From contig FNPA01000004.1 in the NCBI GenBank assembly GCA_900107185.1, positions 124,001 through 188,000 of the forward strand: DNA of 64,000 nucleotides. The letters run 5' to 3'. The notes beneath the pieces were generated by a model. That model ran no database searches. It was given only the letters and a program-made list of their open reading frames with translations, and was not told where the DNA came from. The stretch is from Ruminococcaceae bacterium YAD3003. GTDB taxonomy: Bacteria; Bacillota; Clostridia; Saccharofermentanales; Saccharofermentanaceae. Positions 1-8,505 of this stretch are shown piece after piece. The position numbers and the translations under genes are program-made. How positions within the stretch are numbered: the first letter of the stretch is position 1; each line of letters starts with the position of its first letter.

Positions 1-61
1 GGAAGTCTGATCGCTTTTTCAGGCCTTCTGATAAACATGAAGAAAGCAGATATGTGATATT

Positions 62-727
62 TCAGACAAGAGTGCCTTTGAAGTTCTTGGCCGTATCACT
101 CTCGTCAGCAACATACCAATAATCACAGCTGTCACTTCCCAATGCGCATGTGTGGGTGCGGATAAGCTTAGCGTGAATGAGCTTGGGGATGATGTGGTCT
201 GTTGCGCATAAATAGGGAAGAAGATCCATATAGCCGTTAGCTCTCGCATAATCTGCCAGAGGGCAGCCAACCAAGTCAAAGCAAACGCCTTCTTCGGTGT
301 TTCTCGGATTGATACGTACTCTCCAGGTGTTGCCCCATTGTCCCTGAGCGAGTTTTTCTTCTACGAGTTTTGCATATGGAACATAACGCTTATACATGGA
401 TTTTCTAAGGGACTTCATCTGGCCTTTGCGGTTGACGTTGATGAACTTTCCTATAAACTTATATTTCTCATAGAGCTCATTAGCCAGTTCGGTTATGGCA
501 TTGCCGTCTATCCTGTGATCTGAAGCTTCGTAGAAGGAGATTGCAAGTATCATTAGATCGAGGTTATGAGCCATGAGGTTTTCCTTGCCACCAATGTCAG
601 GTGCTTTGGCAAATAGTACCGGAAACAACTCATCTGCTTTGCTGATGATCGTTGATGCTTCGGCGGGATAGTGCTTTTTTGTATATCTGATAAATGCTTT
701 CTTAAAGCTTTTTGCCATGGATGCCAT
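62..727 (-). CDS. ATC-hydrolase-like protein (copy 1)
   Basis: A 221-residue soluble protein of the family named after L-2-amino-thiazoline-4-carboxylate (ATC) hydrolase. The diagnostic part is the C-terminal third: GCPLADYARANG, then LPYLCATDH, LIRTHTCALG and finally SCDYWY, so cysteines and the CD(Y/F) ending are kept. Family members are thought to open a thiazoline ring, but most are uncharacterised, and the substrate here is unknown. The start at 727 is chosen because GGAG lies about 9 bases upstream; a second ATG at 718 is possible. It is divergent from the TetR gene at 887 and shares its control region, which suggests joint regulation. Four more paralogues lie in the window. Family call is good, reaction is inferred. 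Confidence 0.75.
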   Translation of the reverse strand: MASMAKSFKKAFIRYTKKHYPAEASTIISKADELFPVLFAKAPDIGGKENLMAHNLDLMILAISFYEASDHRIDGNAITELANELYEKYKFIGKFINVNRKGQMKSLRKSMYKRYVPYAKLVEEKLAQGQWGNTWRVRINPRNTEEGVCFDLVGCPLADYARANGYMDLLPYLCATDHIIPKLIHAKLIRTHTCALGSDSCDYWYVADESDTAKNFKGTLV

Positions 728-764
728 ATAAGGTTACTCCGAATAAAAATGAATGATTTAGGAT

Positions 765-794
765 ATTATACAGCACTGTATTAGCATATTCTAA
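765..794 (-). promoter_or_regulatory. Promoter of the leftward ATC-hydrolase-like gene
   Basis: Read on the minus strand there is a TTAGAA -35 (789-794), an 18-base spacer and a perfect TATAAT -10 (765-770). The -35 overlaps the palindrome at 790-805, a normal position for a repressor site. Confidence 0.55.
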
Positions 795-805
795 CTTTTG
801 TTAGA
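790..805. promoter_or_regulatory. Palindromic operator TCTAAC-TTTT-GTTAGA
   Basis: A perfect inverted repeat with TCTAAC/GTTAGA arms and a four-base spacer. It covers the -35 of the leftward gene and ends 8 bases before the -35 of the rightward TetR gene, so one bound protein could control both. The arms match those of the GTTAG-N6-CTAAC sites further downstream, but in the opposite orientation (CTAAC first). Confidence 0.6.
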
Positions 806-813
806 AAAACCTA

Positions 814-842
814 TTGACAGGATTCGGAACTTACAGTAATCT
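814..842 (+). promoter_or_regulatory. Promoter of TetR gene 1
   Basis: Consensus TTGACA (814-819), 17-base spacer, TAATCT (837-842). The motif GTTAGCTATCA begins 3 bases after the -10, so the promoter is probably autorepressed. Confidence 0.65.
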
Positions 843-844
843 AC

Positions 845-867
845 GTTAGCTATCAACGTTAACTAAC
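845..867. promoter_or_regulatory. Probable TetR-1 operator
   Basis: The segment begins with GTTAGCTATCA and ends in CTAAC. The 11-mer GTTAGCTATCA recurs as its exact reverse complement (TGATAGCTAAC) at 1553-1563, just upstream of the ABC pair that follows this TetR. A shared site in front of both the regulator and its neighbour operon is the usual TetR arrangement. Confidence 0.55.
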
Positions 868-886
868 AAAAGGTGACAACTGTAAT

Positions 887-1504
887 ATGCCCAGAGATAA
901 GACATTAAGCCATGAGAAGGTCAACAGAGCTATCCGTGAAGAATTCTTGGAGAAGGGATTCGAGGGTGCGTCTGTCAGAAGTATCGGCGACAGAGCCGGT
1001 ATGACTTCTGCTGGCCTTTACCGTCATTATCAGGATAAGGCGGCTATGTTCGATTCCATTGTGGAGCCTGTCGTCACTGCTGTCAGGAACTGGACTAAAG
1101 ATCACAGGAAGAACGCATTTCAGCTTGTTGAGGAACGTGATCCCGACAGTGATCTTTTTGCCGAAACGTTCCTGGATCTTATCAGGGATATCATCATTCC
1201 TTATAAGTCCGAATTTAAGCTTCTTCTTACGAGTTCACGCGGTACAAAATACGAGAACTTTGTAAATGATTTTGTCATCGAGAACCAGACTGAGATGATG
1301 AAGATGTTCGGATATCTTAAGAGCAAAGGTTTTCCTGTTAAGGAGATAAGTGAAGAGGAGCTTCACATATTGTTATCAGCATATCTGACGGCATGTTTTG
1401 AACCTGTCGTTCACGGGTTCAGTGATGAACAGATAGAAACGCATCTAGGTACTGTCCGGGAATTCTTCTTACCCGGGTGGAGAAATCTGATGGGAATGAA
1501 ATAG
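887..1504 (+). CDS. TetR/AcrR family transcriptional regulator 1
   Basis: A 205-residue one-component repressor. Residues about 10-55 form the TetR helix-turn-helix, with the typical sequence GASVRSIGDRAGMTSAGLYRHY followed by KAAMFDSIV; the rest is the helical ligand-binding domain, which is not conserved enough to suggest a ligand. AAGGTGA lies upstream of the ATG. It is divergent from the ATC-hydrolase-like gene and precedes the first ABC pair, with a small terminator between. It most likely represses both sides and itself through the GTTAGCTATCA sites. It is clearly distinct in sequence from the two other TetR proteins at 6068 and 17882, so each module probably answers to its own ligand. 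Confidence 0.88.
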   Translation: MPRDKTLSHEKVNRAIREEFLEKGFEGASVRSIGDRAGMTSAGLYRHYQDKAAMFDSIVEPVVTAVRNWTKDHRKNAFQLVEERDPDSDLFAETFLDLIRDIIIPYKSEFKLLLTSSRGTKYENFVNDFVIENQTEMMKMFGYLKSKGFPVKEISEEELHILLSAYLTACFEPVVHGFSDEQIETHLGTVREFFLPGWRNLMGMK

Positions 1505-1524
1505 GAGCCGTAAGGCTCTTTTTT
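1504..1524 (+). terminator. Terminator after TetR gene 1
   Basis: Short stem GAGCC-GTAA-GGCTC followed by six T residues, directly behind the stop codon. It separates the regulator from the ABC operon, which therefore needs its own promoter. Confidence 0.65.
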
Positions 1525-1533
1525 ATTGCTTAG

Positions 1534-1563
1534 GCTATCAATTATCGGTTGATGATAGCTAAC
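1534..1563. promoter_or_regulatory. Operator upstream of ABC pair 1
   Basis: Inverted repeat GCTATCA (1534-1540) and TGATAGC (1553-1559) with a 12-base spacer. The right half continues to TGATAGCTAAC, the exact reverse complement of the motif at 845-855. Positions 1548-1563 also read GTTGA-N6-CTAAC, an 8-of-10 match to the GTTAG-N6-CTAAC palindrome found at five other places. Confidence 0.55.
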
Positions 1564-1597
1564 AAAATACGAAATGTGTAACAAGGAGGAAATAAAC

Positions 1598-3361
1598 TTG
1601 GGAAAGACACCGAAATACGATCACATGAAGCTGATAAGGCAGTTTGCCGGCGGGCATAAGCACCTTATCACTTTAGGAAGGATCCTCGCAGGATTAAGTG
1701 CGGTCATAACACTTATTCCGTTCTATCTTCTCTGGAAGATCATCGCGGTTGCTATTGAAGGAACTGATCTTGATAGGATCACCGGATATGCATGGGGAGC
1801 GGTAATCCTTACCGTATCAGCGCTTCTGGTTTATATCGTGGCGCTTCTTTGCACGCACATTGCGGCATTCAGGGTTCAGGCCAATATGAGAAGCGAACTC
1901 ATGAGAAAGATAATAAAGCTCCCTCTCGGAATTTTCGATGAGGACGGAACAGGTAAGATCAGAAGGATCGTAAGTGATTCAACTGCGGCAACTGAGACTT
2001 ATATTGCGCACAACCTTGCTGATAAGACTGTGGCTGCCGTAACGCCTGTCGGACTTATCATCCTCATTCTGGCATTTGACTGGAAACTCGGCCTTATCTG
2101 CATGATACCTGCCGTAATCGGATTTATCTGCATGATGTCAATGATGGGAAAAGGCATGCAGCAGAAGATGAAGGAATATCAAAATGCCCTTGATACTATG
2201 AGCAGCGAGGCCACTGAATATGTAAGAGGTATACCTGTTGTAAAGACTTTCGGTCAGACCGTGCATTCCTTTAAGCGTTTTAAGGATTCGATCGATGGTT
2301 ATGGTAAATGGACTACTGCTTATACTCTTCAGCTGAGGCTCCCAATGATCGGTTTCATGACATGCATCAATGCAGTATTCCTTGCGATCGTGCTTGGTGC
2401 TTTCTTCCTTACAAGGAATGGTATTGCTGATGCAGATATACTGAATGTAATGTACTACATTATCGTAACTCCGCTCGTAACAGTTACCCTTACCAAGATC
2501 GCATATTCAGGCGAAGCTGAAATGACTCTTATTGATGCTCTCAAGAGAGTTGAATATGTTCTGAATTTCAAATCTCTTTCTGAATCTGATAAGAACTGTG
2601 TTCCTAACGACAACGGCATTGTTCTTAATAATGTCTCCTACAGATATGAAGATGCAACAAGAGATGCAGTATCGGATATCGATATCTCAATTGCTCCCGG
2701 CGAGCATGTCGCATTTGTAGGTCCTTCCGGATCGGGAAAAACGACTCTTGCAGAGCTGTTGGTCAGGTTTTTCGATGTTTCTTCCGGCGAGATCCTTCTT
2801 GGCGGCGTCAATATTAAGGATATTCCTTCAAAGCAACTAATGGATCGTGTCTCCTTCGTGTTCCAGGACAGCAAGCTTATCAAGACTTCTATCCTTGAGA
2901 ATGTCCGTATGTCAAAGCCTGATGCCACAAGGGAAGAAGTCATGGATGCTCTTTCCAAAGCACAGTGCATGGATATCATTGATAAGCTTCCTGATGGCGT
3001 AGATACGGTTATCGGTGAGAAAGGCACTTATCTCTCAGGTGGTGAACAGCAGAGAATAACTATTGCCAGGGCAGTTCTTAAGAATGCTCCAATCCTTATC
3101 CTTGATGAGGCAACGGCATTTGCCGATCCTGATAACGAGGTCAAGGTACAGGCAGCTTTCGAAGAATTATCAAAGGGCAAGACACTTATCATGATCGCTC
3201 ACAGACTGAGCACGGTTACAAGTGCTGACAGGATCTTCGTTCTTGATGACGGAAAACTCAAAGAGAGTGGTACTCACGACGAGCTTATCGCTTCAGGCGG
3301 ACTCTATAAAAAGATGTTCGATGAATACGAGAGATCTATTGAATGGAAGGTAGGTGCGTGA
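1598..3361 (+). CDS. ABC half-transporter, first partner of pair 1
   Basis: A 587-residue ABC protein with an N-terminal six-helix membrane domain (about 1-320) fused to one ATPase domain. Walker A GPSGSGKTT lies near residue 375, the signature LSGGEQQR near 479, Walker B with catalytic Glu in LILDEATAF near 500, and the H-loop IAHRLST near 533. The sequence DEATAFADP instead of the common DEATSALD is typical, from memory of the families, of the IrtA/YbtP side of metallophore-handling heterodimers that have an exporter fold but import. The start is the TTG at 1598, 8 bases after AAGGAGG; the ATG at 1574 lies before this ribosome site. It pairs with the gene at 3364. Substrate and direction are not visible in the sequence. 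Confidence 0.85.
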   Translation: MGKTPKYDHMKLIRQFAGGHKHLITLGRILAGLSAVITLIPFYLLWKIIAVAIEGTDLDRITGYAWGAVILTVSALLVYIVALLCTHIAAFRVQANMRSELMRKIIKLPLGIFDEDGTGKIRRIVSDSTAATETYIAHNLADKTVAAVTPVGLIILILAFDWKLGLICMIPAVIGFICMMSMMGKGMQQKMKEYQNALDTMSSEATEYVRGIPVVKTFGQTVHSFKRFKDSIDGYGKWTTAYTLQLRLPMIGFMTCINAVFLAIVLGAFFLTRNGIADADILNVMYYIIVTPLVTVTLTKIAYSGEAEMTLIDALKRVEYVLNFKSLSESDKNCVPNDNGIVLNNVSYRYEDATRDAVSDIDISIAPGEHVAFVGPSGSGKTTLAELLVRFFDVSSGEILLGGVNIKDIPSKQLMDRVSFVFQDSKLIKTSILENVRMSKPDATREEVMDALSKAQCMDIIDKLPDGVDTVIGEKGTYLSGGEQQRITIARAVLKNAPILILDEATAFADPDNEVKVQAAFEELSKGKTLIMIAHRLSTVTSADRIFVLDDGKLKESGTHDELIASGGLYKKMFDEYERSIEWKVGA

Positions 3362-3363
3362 AG

Positions 3364-5100
3364 ATGATAGAAAAGTTAAAGCACAAATACGCGCTCTCTA
3401 CTCAGGGCGCCAAGGATATGATCAAGGCCTGCATCAGTGTAACGGTTACAAATATCGCTCTTATGATGACGGCAAGTGTTCTTTATATGCTGATCAGAGA
3501 CCTTTTGAGCAGGGATCTTGCAATGAGCAAACTGCCGCTTTATCTCATAATGAGCGCCGTTATTATAATCCTTGTTGCAGTAACAAACTTTATCCAATAT
3601 AACATGACGTTCCTTACGACTTACCGTGAGAGTGGTGTCAGAAGAACATCAATTGCCGAGAGATTGAGACGCCTTCCGTTGTCTTACTTCGGTAATAAGA
3701 ATCTTGCAGATCTTACCCAGAATATTCTCGGTGACTGCGCTCAGATCGAGACAGCATCAAGCCACTGGATCCCTGAGATCATCGGAGCTCTTATCTCTAC
3801 AACGCTTGTAGGCTTGAGCCTTTTCATCTTCTTCGACTGGAGAATGGTTCTTGCAAGCTTCTGGGTAATACCGGTATCGCTTGGCATTGTGCTCTCATGT
3901 TCAGGACTCGAAAAGAAAGCCGTAAAGAAGAATCATGCCGTTAAGCTCGATATGAACGACGGCGTCCAGGAATGTCTCGAATCCATTAGAGATCTTAGAG
4001 CCAATAACGCTGAAGACCGTTATATGGAAATGCTTGAAGGCAAGATCAGAAAAGTCGAGAAGATGGCTCTGTTTACTGAACTCAAGATGGCTGTCTATGT
4101 TAACTCGGCATCCATAATCCTTAAGCTCGGTATCGGTACTACGGCTATTGTCGGAGGTGTCTTGTTTGCTCAGGGAAGCATCGATATTCTTACGTTCTTT
4201 ATGTTCCTCATGCTCGTAGCAAGACTTTACGATCCTATGCAGATCACTTTGCAGAATTTTGCAGCCGTTATCTCTGTTGAACTTCAGTCCGAGAGATTGG
4301 ATGAAGTGCTCTCACATGAGATTCAGACAGGCTCAGAGCAGAAGACTAACAACGGATATGATATCGTTTTCGATCATGTCGGATTCAAGTATTCCGATGA
4401 TACTGATGTATTGAAGGACGTAAGCTTTACTGCCAAGCAGGGCGAGGTAACTGCTCTTATCGGTCCTTCAGGCGGCGGAAAAACGACCATCTCACGTCTT
4501 GCCGCAAGATTCTGGGATGTATCAGAAGGTAAGATCACTTTGGGCGGTGAAGATATCTCCAAGATCGATCCGGAGACACTTCTTTCCGATTATTCAATAG
4601 TCTTCCAGGACGTTATCCTGTTCAACAACAGTATTAAAGAGAATATCCGTATCGGCCGTGAAGGTGCGAGTGATGAAGACATTATGAGAGCTGCAAAGCT
4701 TGCAAACTGCGAAGAGTTCATTAATAAGCTCCCTAATGGTTACGATACCTTTATCGGCGAGAACGGAAGTGAACTCTCGGGCGGTGAGAGACAGAGGATC
4801 TCCATAGCAAGAGCATTCCTTAAGGATGCTCCGATCATCCTTCTTGATGAAGCGACGGCTTCTCTTGATGCAGAGAATGAGACTGTTATCCAGGAAGCTC
4901 TTTCAAGACTTATCAAGGATAAGACAGTCCTCATTATCGCTCACAGAATGAGAACTATCGCAAATGCAGATCACATTGTCGTTCTTAAAGACGGCGTGGT
5001 CGCTGAGCAGGGAAGCCCTAAAGAATTGTCAGCTTATGACAGTATATACAGCAAGATGACCAGTCAGCAGCGCATGTCGCAGAGCTGGACGATGGCATAA
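3364..5100 (+). CDS. ABC half-transporter, second partner of pair 1
   Basis: A 578-residue six-helix membrane domain plus ATPase. Walker A GPSGGGKTT near residue 366, signature LSGGERQR near 470, DEATASLDAENE near 494 and IAHRMRT near 524, so the ATPase site looks complete. It differs from its partner in the post-Walker-B motif (ASLD against AFADP), and the same asymmetry is seen in the other two pairs, which supports heterodimers. The ATG at 3364 comes 2 bases after the partner's stop and has AGG about 9 bases upstream; a GTG at 3358 overlapping the stop is an alternative. It is followed by a hairpin and then by an ATC-hydrolase-like gene. Confidence 0.85.
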   Translation: MIEKLKHKYALSTQGAKDMIKACISVTVTNIALMMTASVLYMLIRDLLSRDLAMSKLPLYLIMSAVIIILVAVTNFIQYNMTFLTTYRESGVRRTSIAERLRRLPLSYFGNKNLADLTQNILGDCAQIETASSHWIPEIIGALISTTLVGLSLFIFFDWRMVLASFWVIPVSLGIVLSCSGLEKKAVKKNHAVKLDMNDGVQECLESIRDLRANNAEDRYMEMLEGKIRKVEKMALFTELKMAVYVNSASIILKLGIGTTAIVGGVLFAQGSIDILTFFMFLMLVARLYDPMQITLQNFAAVISVELQSERLDEVLSHEIQTGSEQKTNNGYDIVFDHVGFKYSDDTDVLKDVSFTAKQGEVTALIGPSGGGKTTISRLAARFWDVSEGKITLGGEDISKIDPETLLSDYSIVFQDVILFNNSIKENIRIGREGASDEDIMRAAKLANCEEFINKLPNGYDTFIGENGSELSGGERQRISIARAFLKDAPIILLDEATASLDAENETVIQEALSRLIKDKTVLIIAHRMRTIANADHIVVLKDGVVAEQGSPKELSAYDSIYSKMTSQQRMSQSWTMA

Positions 5101-5124
5101 TCTTTTATCTACCCTCTCTATCCG

Positions 5125-5159
5125 GATAACGGGCGGTGCTCTATGCGCCGCCTGTTATC
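5125..5159 (+). other. Strong intergenic hairpin without T-tract
   Basis: A 12-base stem, GATAACGGGCGG against CCGCCTGTTATC with a single G-T pair, and an 11-base loop. No T-run follows, so it is not a classical terminator. It lies between ABC pair 1 and the ATC-hydrolase-like gene at 5191 and may set relative mRNA levels by processing or partial termination. Confidence 0.5.
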
Positions 5160-5190
5160 AGAGAAGGTAATTGTTTTATTTGGAGACACT

Positions 5191-5793
5191 ATGCAAAATA
5201 CCGTAAACAAAAATAAATATGCCAAAGAATTCCTTGTAATGGTAAGGGAACATTTCAGCGGCGATGTAGCAGAAGACATCTGCAGGATGGCAAACAAGTA
5301 TTCAGACGAATATACAAATGCACATCCTGATGCATATCCTTCAGCCTTAAAGGTTTCTTATCCTTTTGCAGGTGTGTATAAGGCACTTCAAAAGTATGTT
5401 TCAAAAGAAGAAGCTCTTCAGATGATGATGGATTACGCTCCAGTAATAGGAGAGAAGCAAAGAAAGGCGTATTGGCGTTTTACTTCAATTCCGGGCATTC
5501 CTTCGTTGCTGTGGGCAAATTTCGGAAAGATAATGAAGGTAGCCGGTGGCGAGAAAGCAGGGTATAAGAGCAGGATCTATGGCGTAAACGGTAACCAGGC
5601 CGGAATGGATGTGCTCTCATGTCCGGTTGTTAACGCGCTGGTCGAAATAGGGATGCCTGAAGTTGCTCCTGTTATGTGTGCGATAGATCAGGTGTACAGC
5701 ACAGGTTACCGCGGGATCAAGTTCAGAAGGACTAAGTCAGTCGCCGAAGGTGATGACTGCTGTGACTACAGATATATGAGGGAAAAGAAATGA
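5191..5793 (+). CDS. ATC-hydrolase-like protein (copy 2)
   Basis: A 200-residue soluble protein related to the copy at 62-727. The C-terminal signature reads LSCPVVNALVEIGMPEVAP, then VMCAIDQ, IKFRRTKSVAEG and DCCDYRY. The start at 5191 is chosen because GGAG precedes it by about 6 bases; an upstream in-frame ATG at 5143 falls inside the hairpin loop and lacks a ribosome site. It comes behind ABC pair 1 and ends in an ATGA overlap with a small membrane-protein gene, so transport and this enzyme are probably expressed together. Ring-opening hydrolase activity is inferred from the family name only. Confidence 0.75.
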   Translation: MQNTVNKNKYAKEFLVMVREHFSGDVAEDICRMANKYSDEYTNAHPDAYPSALKVSYPFAGVYKALQKYVSKEEALQMMMDYAPVIGEKQRKAYWRFTSIPGIPSLLWANFGKIMKVAGGEKAGYKSRIYGVNGNQAGMDVLSCPVVNALVEIGMPEVAPVMCAIDQVYSTGYRGIKFRRTKSVAEGDDCCDYRYMREKK

Positions 5794-5963
5794 ATTGGGC
5801 AAGAACTTTATTAGACGGTGTTGTATTGTGTCTGGTATTCAATCTGTTAATTGCACTTTTAGGGGTCTTTATACCGGGTTCATTTAAAAACATGCTGCCT
5901 TCGGAGATCCGTAAGGCTGCGCCTCCGCTTGATCCGACGGCTCCTAAGAGCATAAGGAAATAA
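5790..5963 (+). CDS. Small membrane protein, 57 aa
   Basis: A 57-residue open frame whose ATG overlaps the stop of the preceding gene (ATGA). After MNWARTLLDG it has one hydrophobic helix, VVLCLVFNLLIALLGVFIPG, followed by a basic, proline-rich tail (APPLDPTAPKSIRK). No family recognised. The overlap, the frame-length helix and the clean stop argue for a real gene. It could be a small accessory subunit of the transporter or a membrane anchor for the preceding enzyme; neither can be shown from the sequence. Confidence 0.6.
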   Translation: MNWARTLLDGVVLCLVFNLLIALLGVFIPGSFKNMLPSEIRKAAPPLDPTAPKSIRK

Positions 5964-5992
5964 CAAAAATAAAAGATTAATTTGATTTGACG

Positions 5993-6048
5993 TTGACATG
6001 AAAACGTCCTTGTGATAAAACGGTTACCGATAATTCGATTATCAGTAA
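5993..6048 (+). promoter_or_regulatory. Promoter and operator of TetR gene 2
   Basis: TTGACA (5993-5998), 17-base spacer, TAAAAC (6016-6021). Directly downstream, 6024-6048 is an inverted repeat with arms TTACCGATAA and TTATCAGTAA (one mismatch) around a 5-base centre. Its position over the transcription start fits autorepression by the TetR protein. Its sequence differs from the operators of the other two modules. Confidence 0.65.
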
Positions 6049-6067
6049 TTTGTTTTGACGAGGGTTT

Positions 6068-6682
6068 ATGTCCGTTCGTGATACCAGTATCGATCCGAGA
6101 TTGATCCAAAGTGCCCGTGAGGAGTTCATGACCAACGGGTTCATTAAGGCTGATCTCAAGCGCATCTGTGAGAATGCAGGTGTTACTACGGGAGCTGTAT
6201 ATAAGCGTTACAAGGGTAAGGAAGAGCTTTTTCAGGCAGTCGTTCAGGAAGCGATCGATAAGATGGATGGTTTTGTTAAACTTCGTTCCGAGATCGATTT
6301 CTCGAATCTTTCTGATGAACAGATCCGTGATACATGGTTAATGAATGAAGAGTATGTTCTTGAGATGTTCAGACTGATCTGGGATATCCGCAAAGACCTC
6401 GTTATATTGCTTGAGAAGTCTGCAGGTACAGCATATGAGAATTACGGGCATGATTTTGCTCACCGAATGACAAAAGCATATATGCAGTATTATCTGGAAA
6501 CGAAGAAGAGAGGTCTGGCAAAGGCAGATATCTCTGAAGACCAGATGCATGTATTGTGTACAGCTTTCTGGACAGCAATCTATGAACCGTTTATCCATAA
6601 GATGACCTGGAAGAAGATAGAGGCGCACTGCAAAGTCCTGTGCCGGTATTTTAACTGGGCAGAAGCAATCGGATTGTTATAA
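6068..6682 (+). CDS. TetR/AcrR family transcriptional regulator 2
   Basis: A 204-residue regulator. The DNA-binding domain occupies about residues 10-55 (FIKADLKRICENAGVTTGAVYKRY, then KEELFQAVV). The C-terminal part is helical with the local sequence KSAGTAYENYGHDF, which has a counterpart in the other two TetR proteins (SSRGTKYENFVNDF; SSDGTSYEHFISDL), so the three regulators share one subfamily despite overall divergence. GAGG precedes the ATG. It lies just upstream of ABC pair 2, so it probably controls that pair and itself through the 25-base inverted repeat in its promoter. Confidence 0.87.
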   Translation: MSVRDTSIDPRLIQSAREEFMTNGFIKADLKRICENAGVTTGAVYKRYKGKEELFQAVVQEAIDKMDGFVKLRSEIDFSNLSDEQIRDTWLMNEEYVLEMFRLIWDIRKDLVILLEKSAGTAYENYGHDFAHRMTKAYMQYYLETKKRGLAKADISEDQMHVLCTAFWTAIYEPFIHKMTWKKIEAHCKVLCRYFNWAEAIGLL

Positions 6683-6730
6683 ATCAGTAAACCAAGCCGT
6701 CCAAGTGGCGGCTAAAAAAATACAAAACAG

Positions 6731-6746
6731 GTTAGAGAAAACTAAC
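6731..6746. promoter_or_regulatory. GTTAG-N6-CTAAC palindrome, site 1
   Basis: Perfect ten-base arms with spacer AGAAAA, 20 bases before the start of ABC pair 2. First of five identical-arm sites in 17 kb. Confidence 0.65.
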
Positions 6747-6766
6747 ATAAGTAAAGGAGAACTAAA

Positions 6767-8500
6767 ATGTTCAAGCGTGTTGCTCCGTATATCGGAGAAT
6801 TTAAGAAATACACCGTGTGGGCAGTTATCATGATGTCTATAGGCATCATTGCTTCTGTGCTGCCGTATTTCTTTTTGTACCAGATCATATCGCCCCTGAC
6901 AGCAGGTGAGAGTGTTGATATGAAGTTTGTGCTGATAAGAGTAGCTTTGGTTGCTTTATGTGAGATCGTATACTCTCTTTCATATGTGCAGGGGTTGGTT
7001 TACTCACATATTAGTGCGTATAACACACTGAAGAATCTCAGAATATCGCTGCAGGGAAAACTTGAGAAACAACCACTCGGTACAATAAAAGAACTGGGTA
7101 CTGGCCGCATTAAGAAAGTGTTTACTGATGATATCGATCAGATAGAACTTCTTCTCGCTCATGCAATCCCGGAAGGAATAGCAAATATCGCAATTCCGGT
7201 GATCATCATTGTGCTTATGTTCATTGTTGACTGGAGATTGGGACTTCTCTCTCTCGTTCCTCTCGTTGTCGGAATGTTCGCAATGTCCATGATGATGAAG
7301 CAGGGCATGTCGAAGATGAATGCTTATTACGAATCTGCCGCAAGGATGAATAACACCATTATTGAATATGTTAATGGTATGGAAGTCGTTAAAGTTTTTA
7401 ATAAGGATGGTGACTCATATAAGAAATTCGGTGACGTAGTAAGGAGCTACCGCGATTTTACGATCGCATGGTATAAGGTCTGCTGGCCCTGGATGGCTAC
7501 ATATTCCAGTGTGTTGCCTTGTCTTGTGCTTCTGATGCTGCCGTTCGGTTCAGGTATGGTTCTTGGTGGATTCATAAGCCTGGATAAGCTGATCCTTGTT
7601 ATGTGTATGTCTTTTGCAGTAGGACCATCAGTCCTTAAGGCATTGAATTTTGCAGGCAAGTTCCCTCAGCTCGATTACAAGATCGCTGAACTTGAGAAGA
7701 TGATGGATAAGCCCGCACTAAAAGAGGGCACATCTGAATTTACAGGCAAAAACTACGATATAGAGTTCAAGGACATCCATTTCGGCTATGGTGAGACAGA
7801 GGTCCTCCATGGTGTTGATATGTCATTGAAGCAGGGAACTACAACGGCTCTTATAGGAGAGTCCGGAAGCGGCAAATCAACCCTCGCAAAGCTCCTTGTT
7901 CATTACTATGACCTCAATACAGGCTCAATAACGATTGGTGGTCAGGATATAACTGACATGTCACTTGAGGCACTGAATAACCATGTGGCATTTGTTTCCC
8001 AGGAGCAGTTCCTGTTTAATACATCTCTTTACGAGAACATTCTTATCGGCAGACCTGATGCTACAAAAGAAGAGGTCATGGAAGCTGCCAGAAGAGCGCA
8101 GTGTGAAGAGTTCCTTAACAGATTCCCTGACGGCATCATGACTCAGGCAGGAGACGGCGGAAAACAATTGTCCGGCGGTGAACGTCAGCGAATCTCACTT
8201 GCCAGGGCGCTCCTTAAAGACGCTCCGGTAATAGTGCTCGACGAAGCAACTGCATACATGGATCCTGAGAATGAGGAGAAGATGAATGCCGCACTCGATG
8301 AGATCGTAAAAGATAAGACGGTACTTGTCATTGCACACCGTCTGTCCACAATCAAAAACGCAGATTCGATCTGTGTCATGAAGGATGGATTATGCATTGC
8401 ATCCGACACGCACGACAGACTTCTTCAGACATGTTCCGAGTACAAAAAACTCTGGGATGCATCTGTCAGTGCCAGTACATGGAAGATTAAGGGAGCGTGA
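6767..8500 (+). CDS. ABC half-transporter, first partner of pair 2
   Basis: A 577-residue protein with a six-helix membrane domain and an ATPase. VDWRLG sits in the predicted middle helix region, as in the other partners. Walker A GESGSGKST near residue 363, signature LSGGERQR near 467, DEATAYMDPENE near 491 and IAHRLST near 521 are all intact. The AYMDP variant marks it as the first-partner type. AAAGGAGAA precedes the ATG. The GTTAG palindrome just upstream, together with the preceding TetR gene, suggests two layers of control. It is coupled to the next gene by a GTGA overlap region. Substrate unknown; the IrtA/YbtP-like class is the best guess. Confidence 0.85.
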   Translation: MFKRVAPYIGEFKKYTVWAVIMMSIGIIASVLPYFFLYQIISPLTAGESVDMKFVLIRVALVALCEIVYSLSYVQGLVYSHISAYNTLKNLRISLQGKLEKQPLGTIKELGTGRIKKVFTDDIDQIELLLAHAIPEGIANIAIPVIIIVLMFIVDWRLGLLSLVPLVVGMFAMSMMMKQGMSKMNAYYESAARMNNTIIEYVNGMEVVKVFNKDGDSYKKFGDVVRSYRDFTIAWYKVCWPWMATYSSVLPCLVLLMLPFGSGMVLGGFISLDKLILVMCMSFAVGPSVLKALNFAGKFPQLDYKIAELEKMMDKPALKEGTSEFTGKNYDIEFKDIHFGYGETEVLHGVDMSLKQGTTTALIGESGSGKSTLAKLLVHYYDLNTGSITIGGQDITDMSLEALNNHVAFVSQEQFLFNTSLYENILIGRPDATKEEVMEAARRAQCEEFLNRFPDGIMTQAGDGGKQLSGGERQRISLARALLKDAPVIVLDEATAYMDPENEEKMNAALDEIVKDKTVLVIAHRLSTIKNADSICVMKDGLCIASDTHDRLLQTCSEYKKLWDASVSASTWKIKGA

Positions 8501-8505
8501 TCGAT

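Noticed and set aside
2638-3027. Leftward open frame opposite the ABC ATPase domain
   Set aside because: The same kind of antisense frame (PSPITVS, PPEGPT) recurs opposite every ABC gene, so it comes from the conserved ATPase codons.
6695-6720. AGCCG/CGGCT hairpin after TetR gene 2 as a terminator
   Set aside because: On the coding strand it is followed by a run of A, not T, so it does not fit an intrinsic terminator for this gene.
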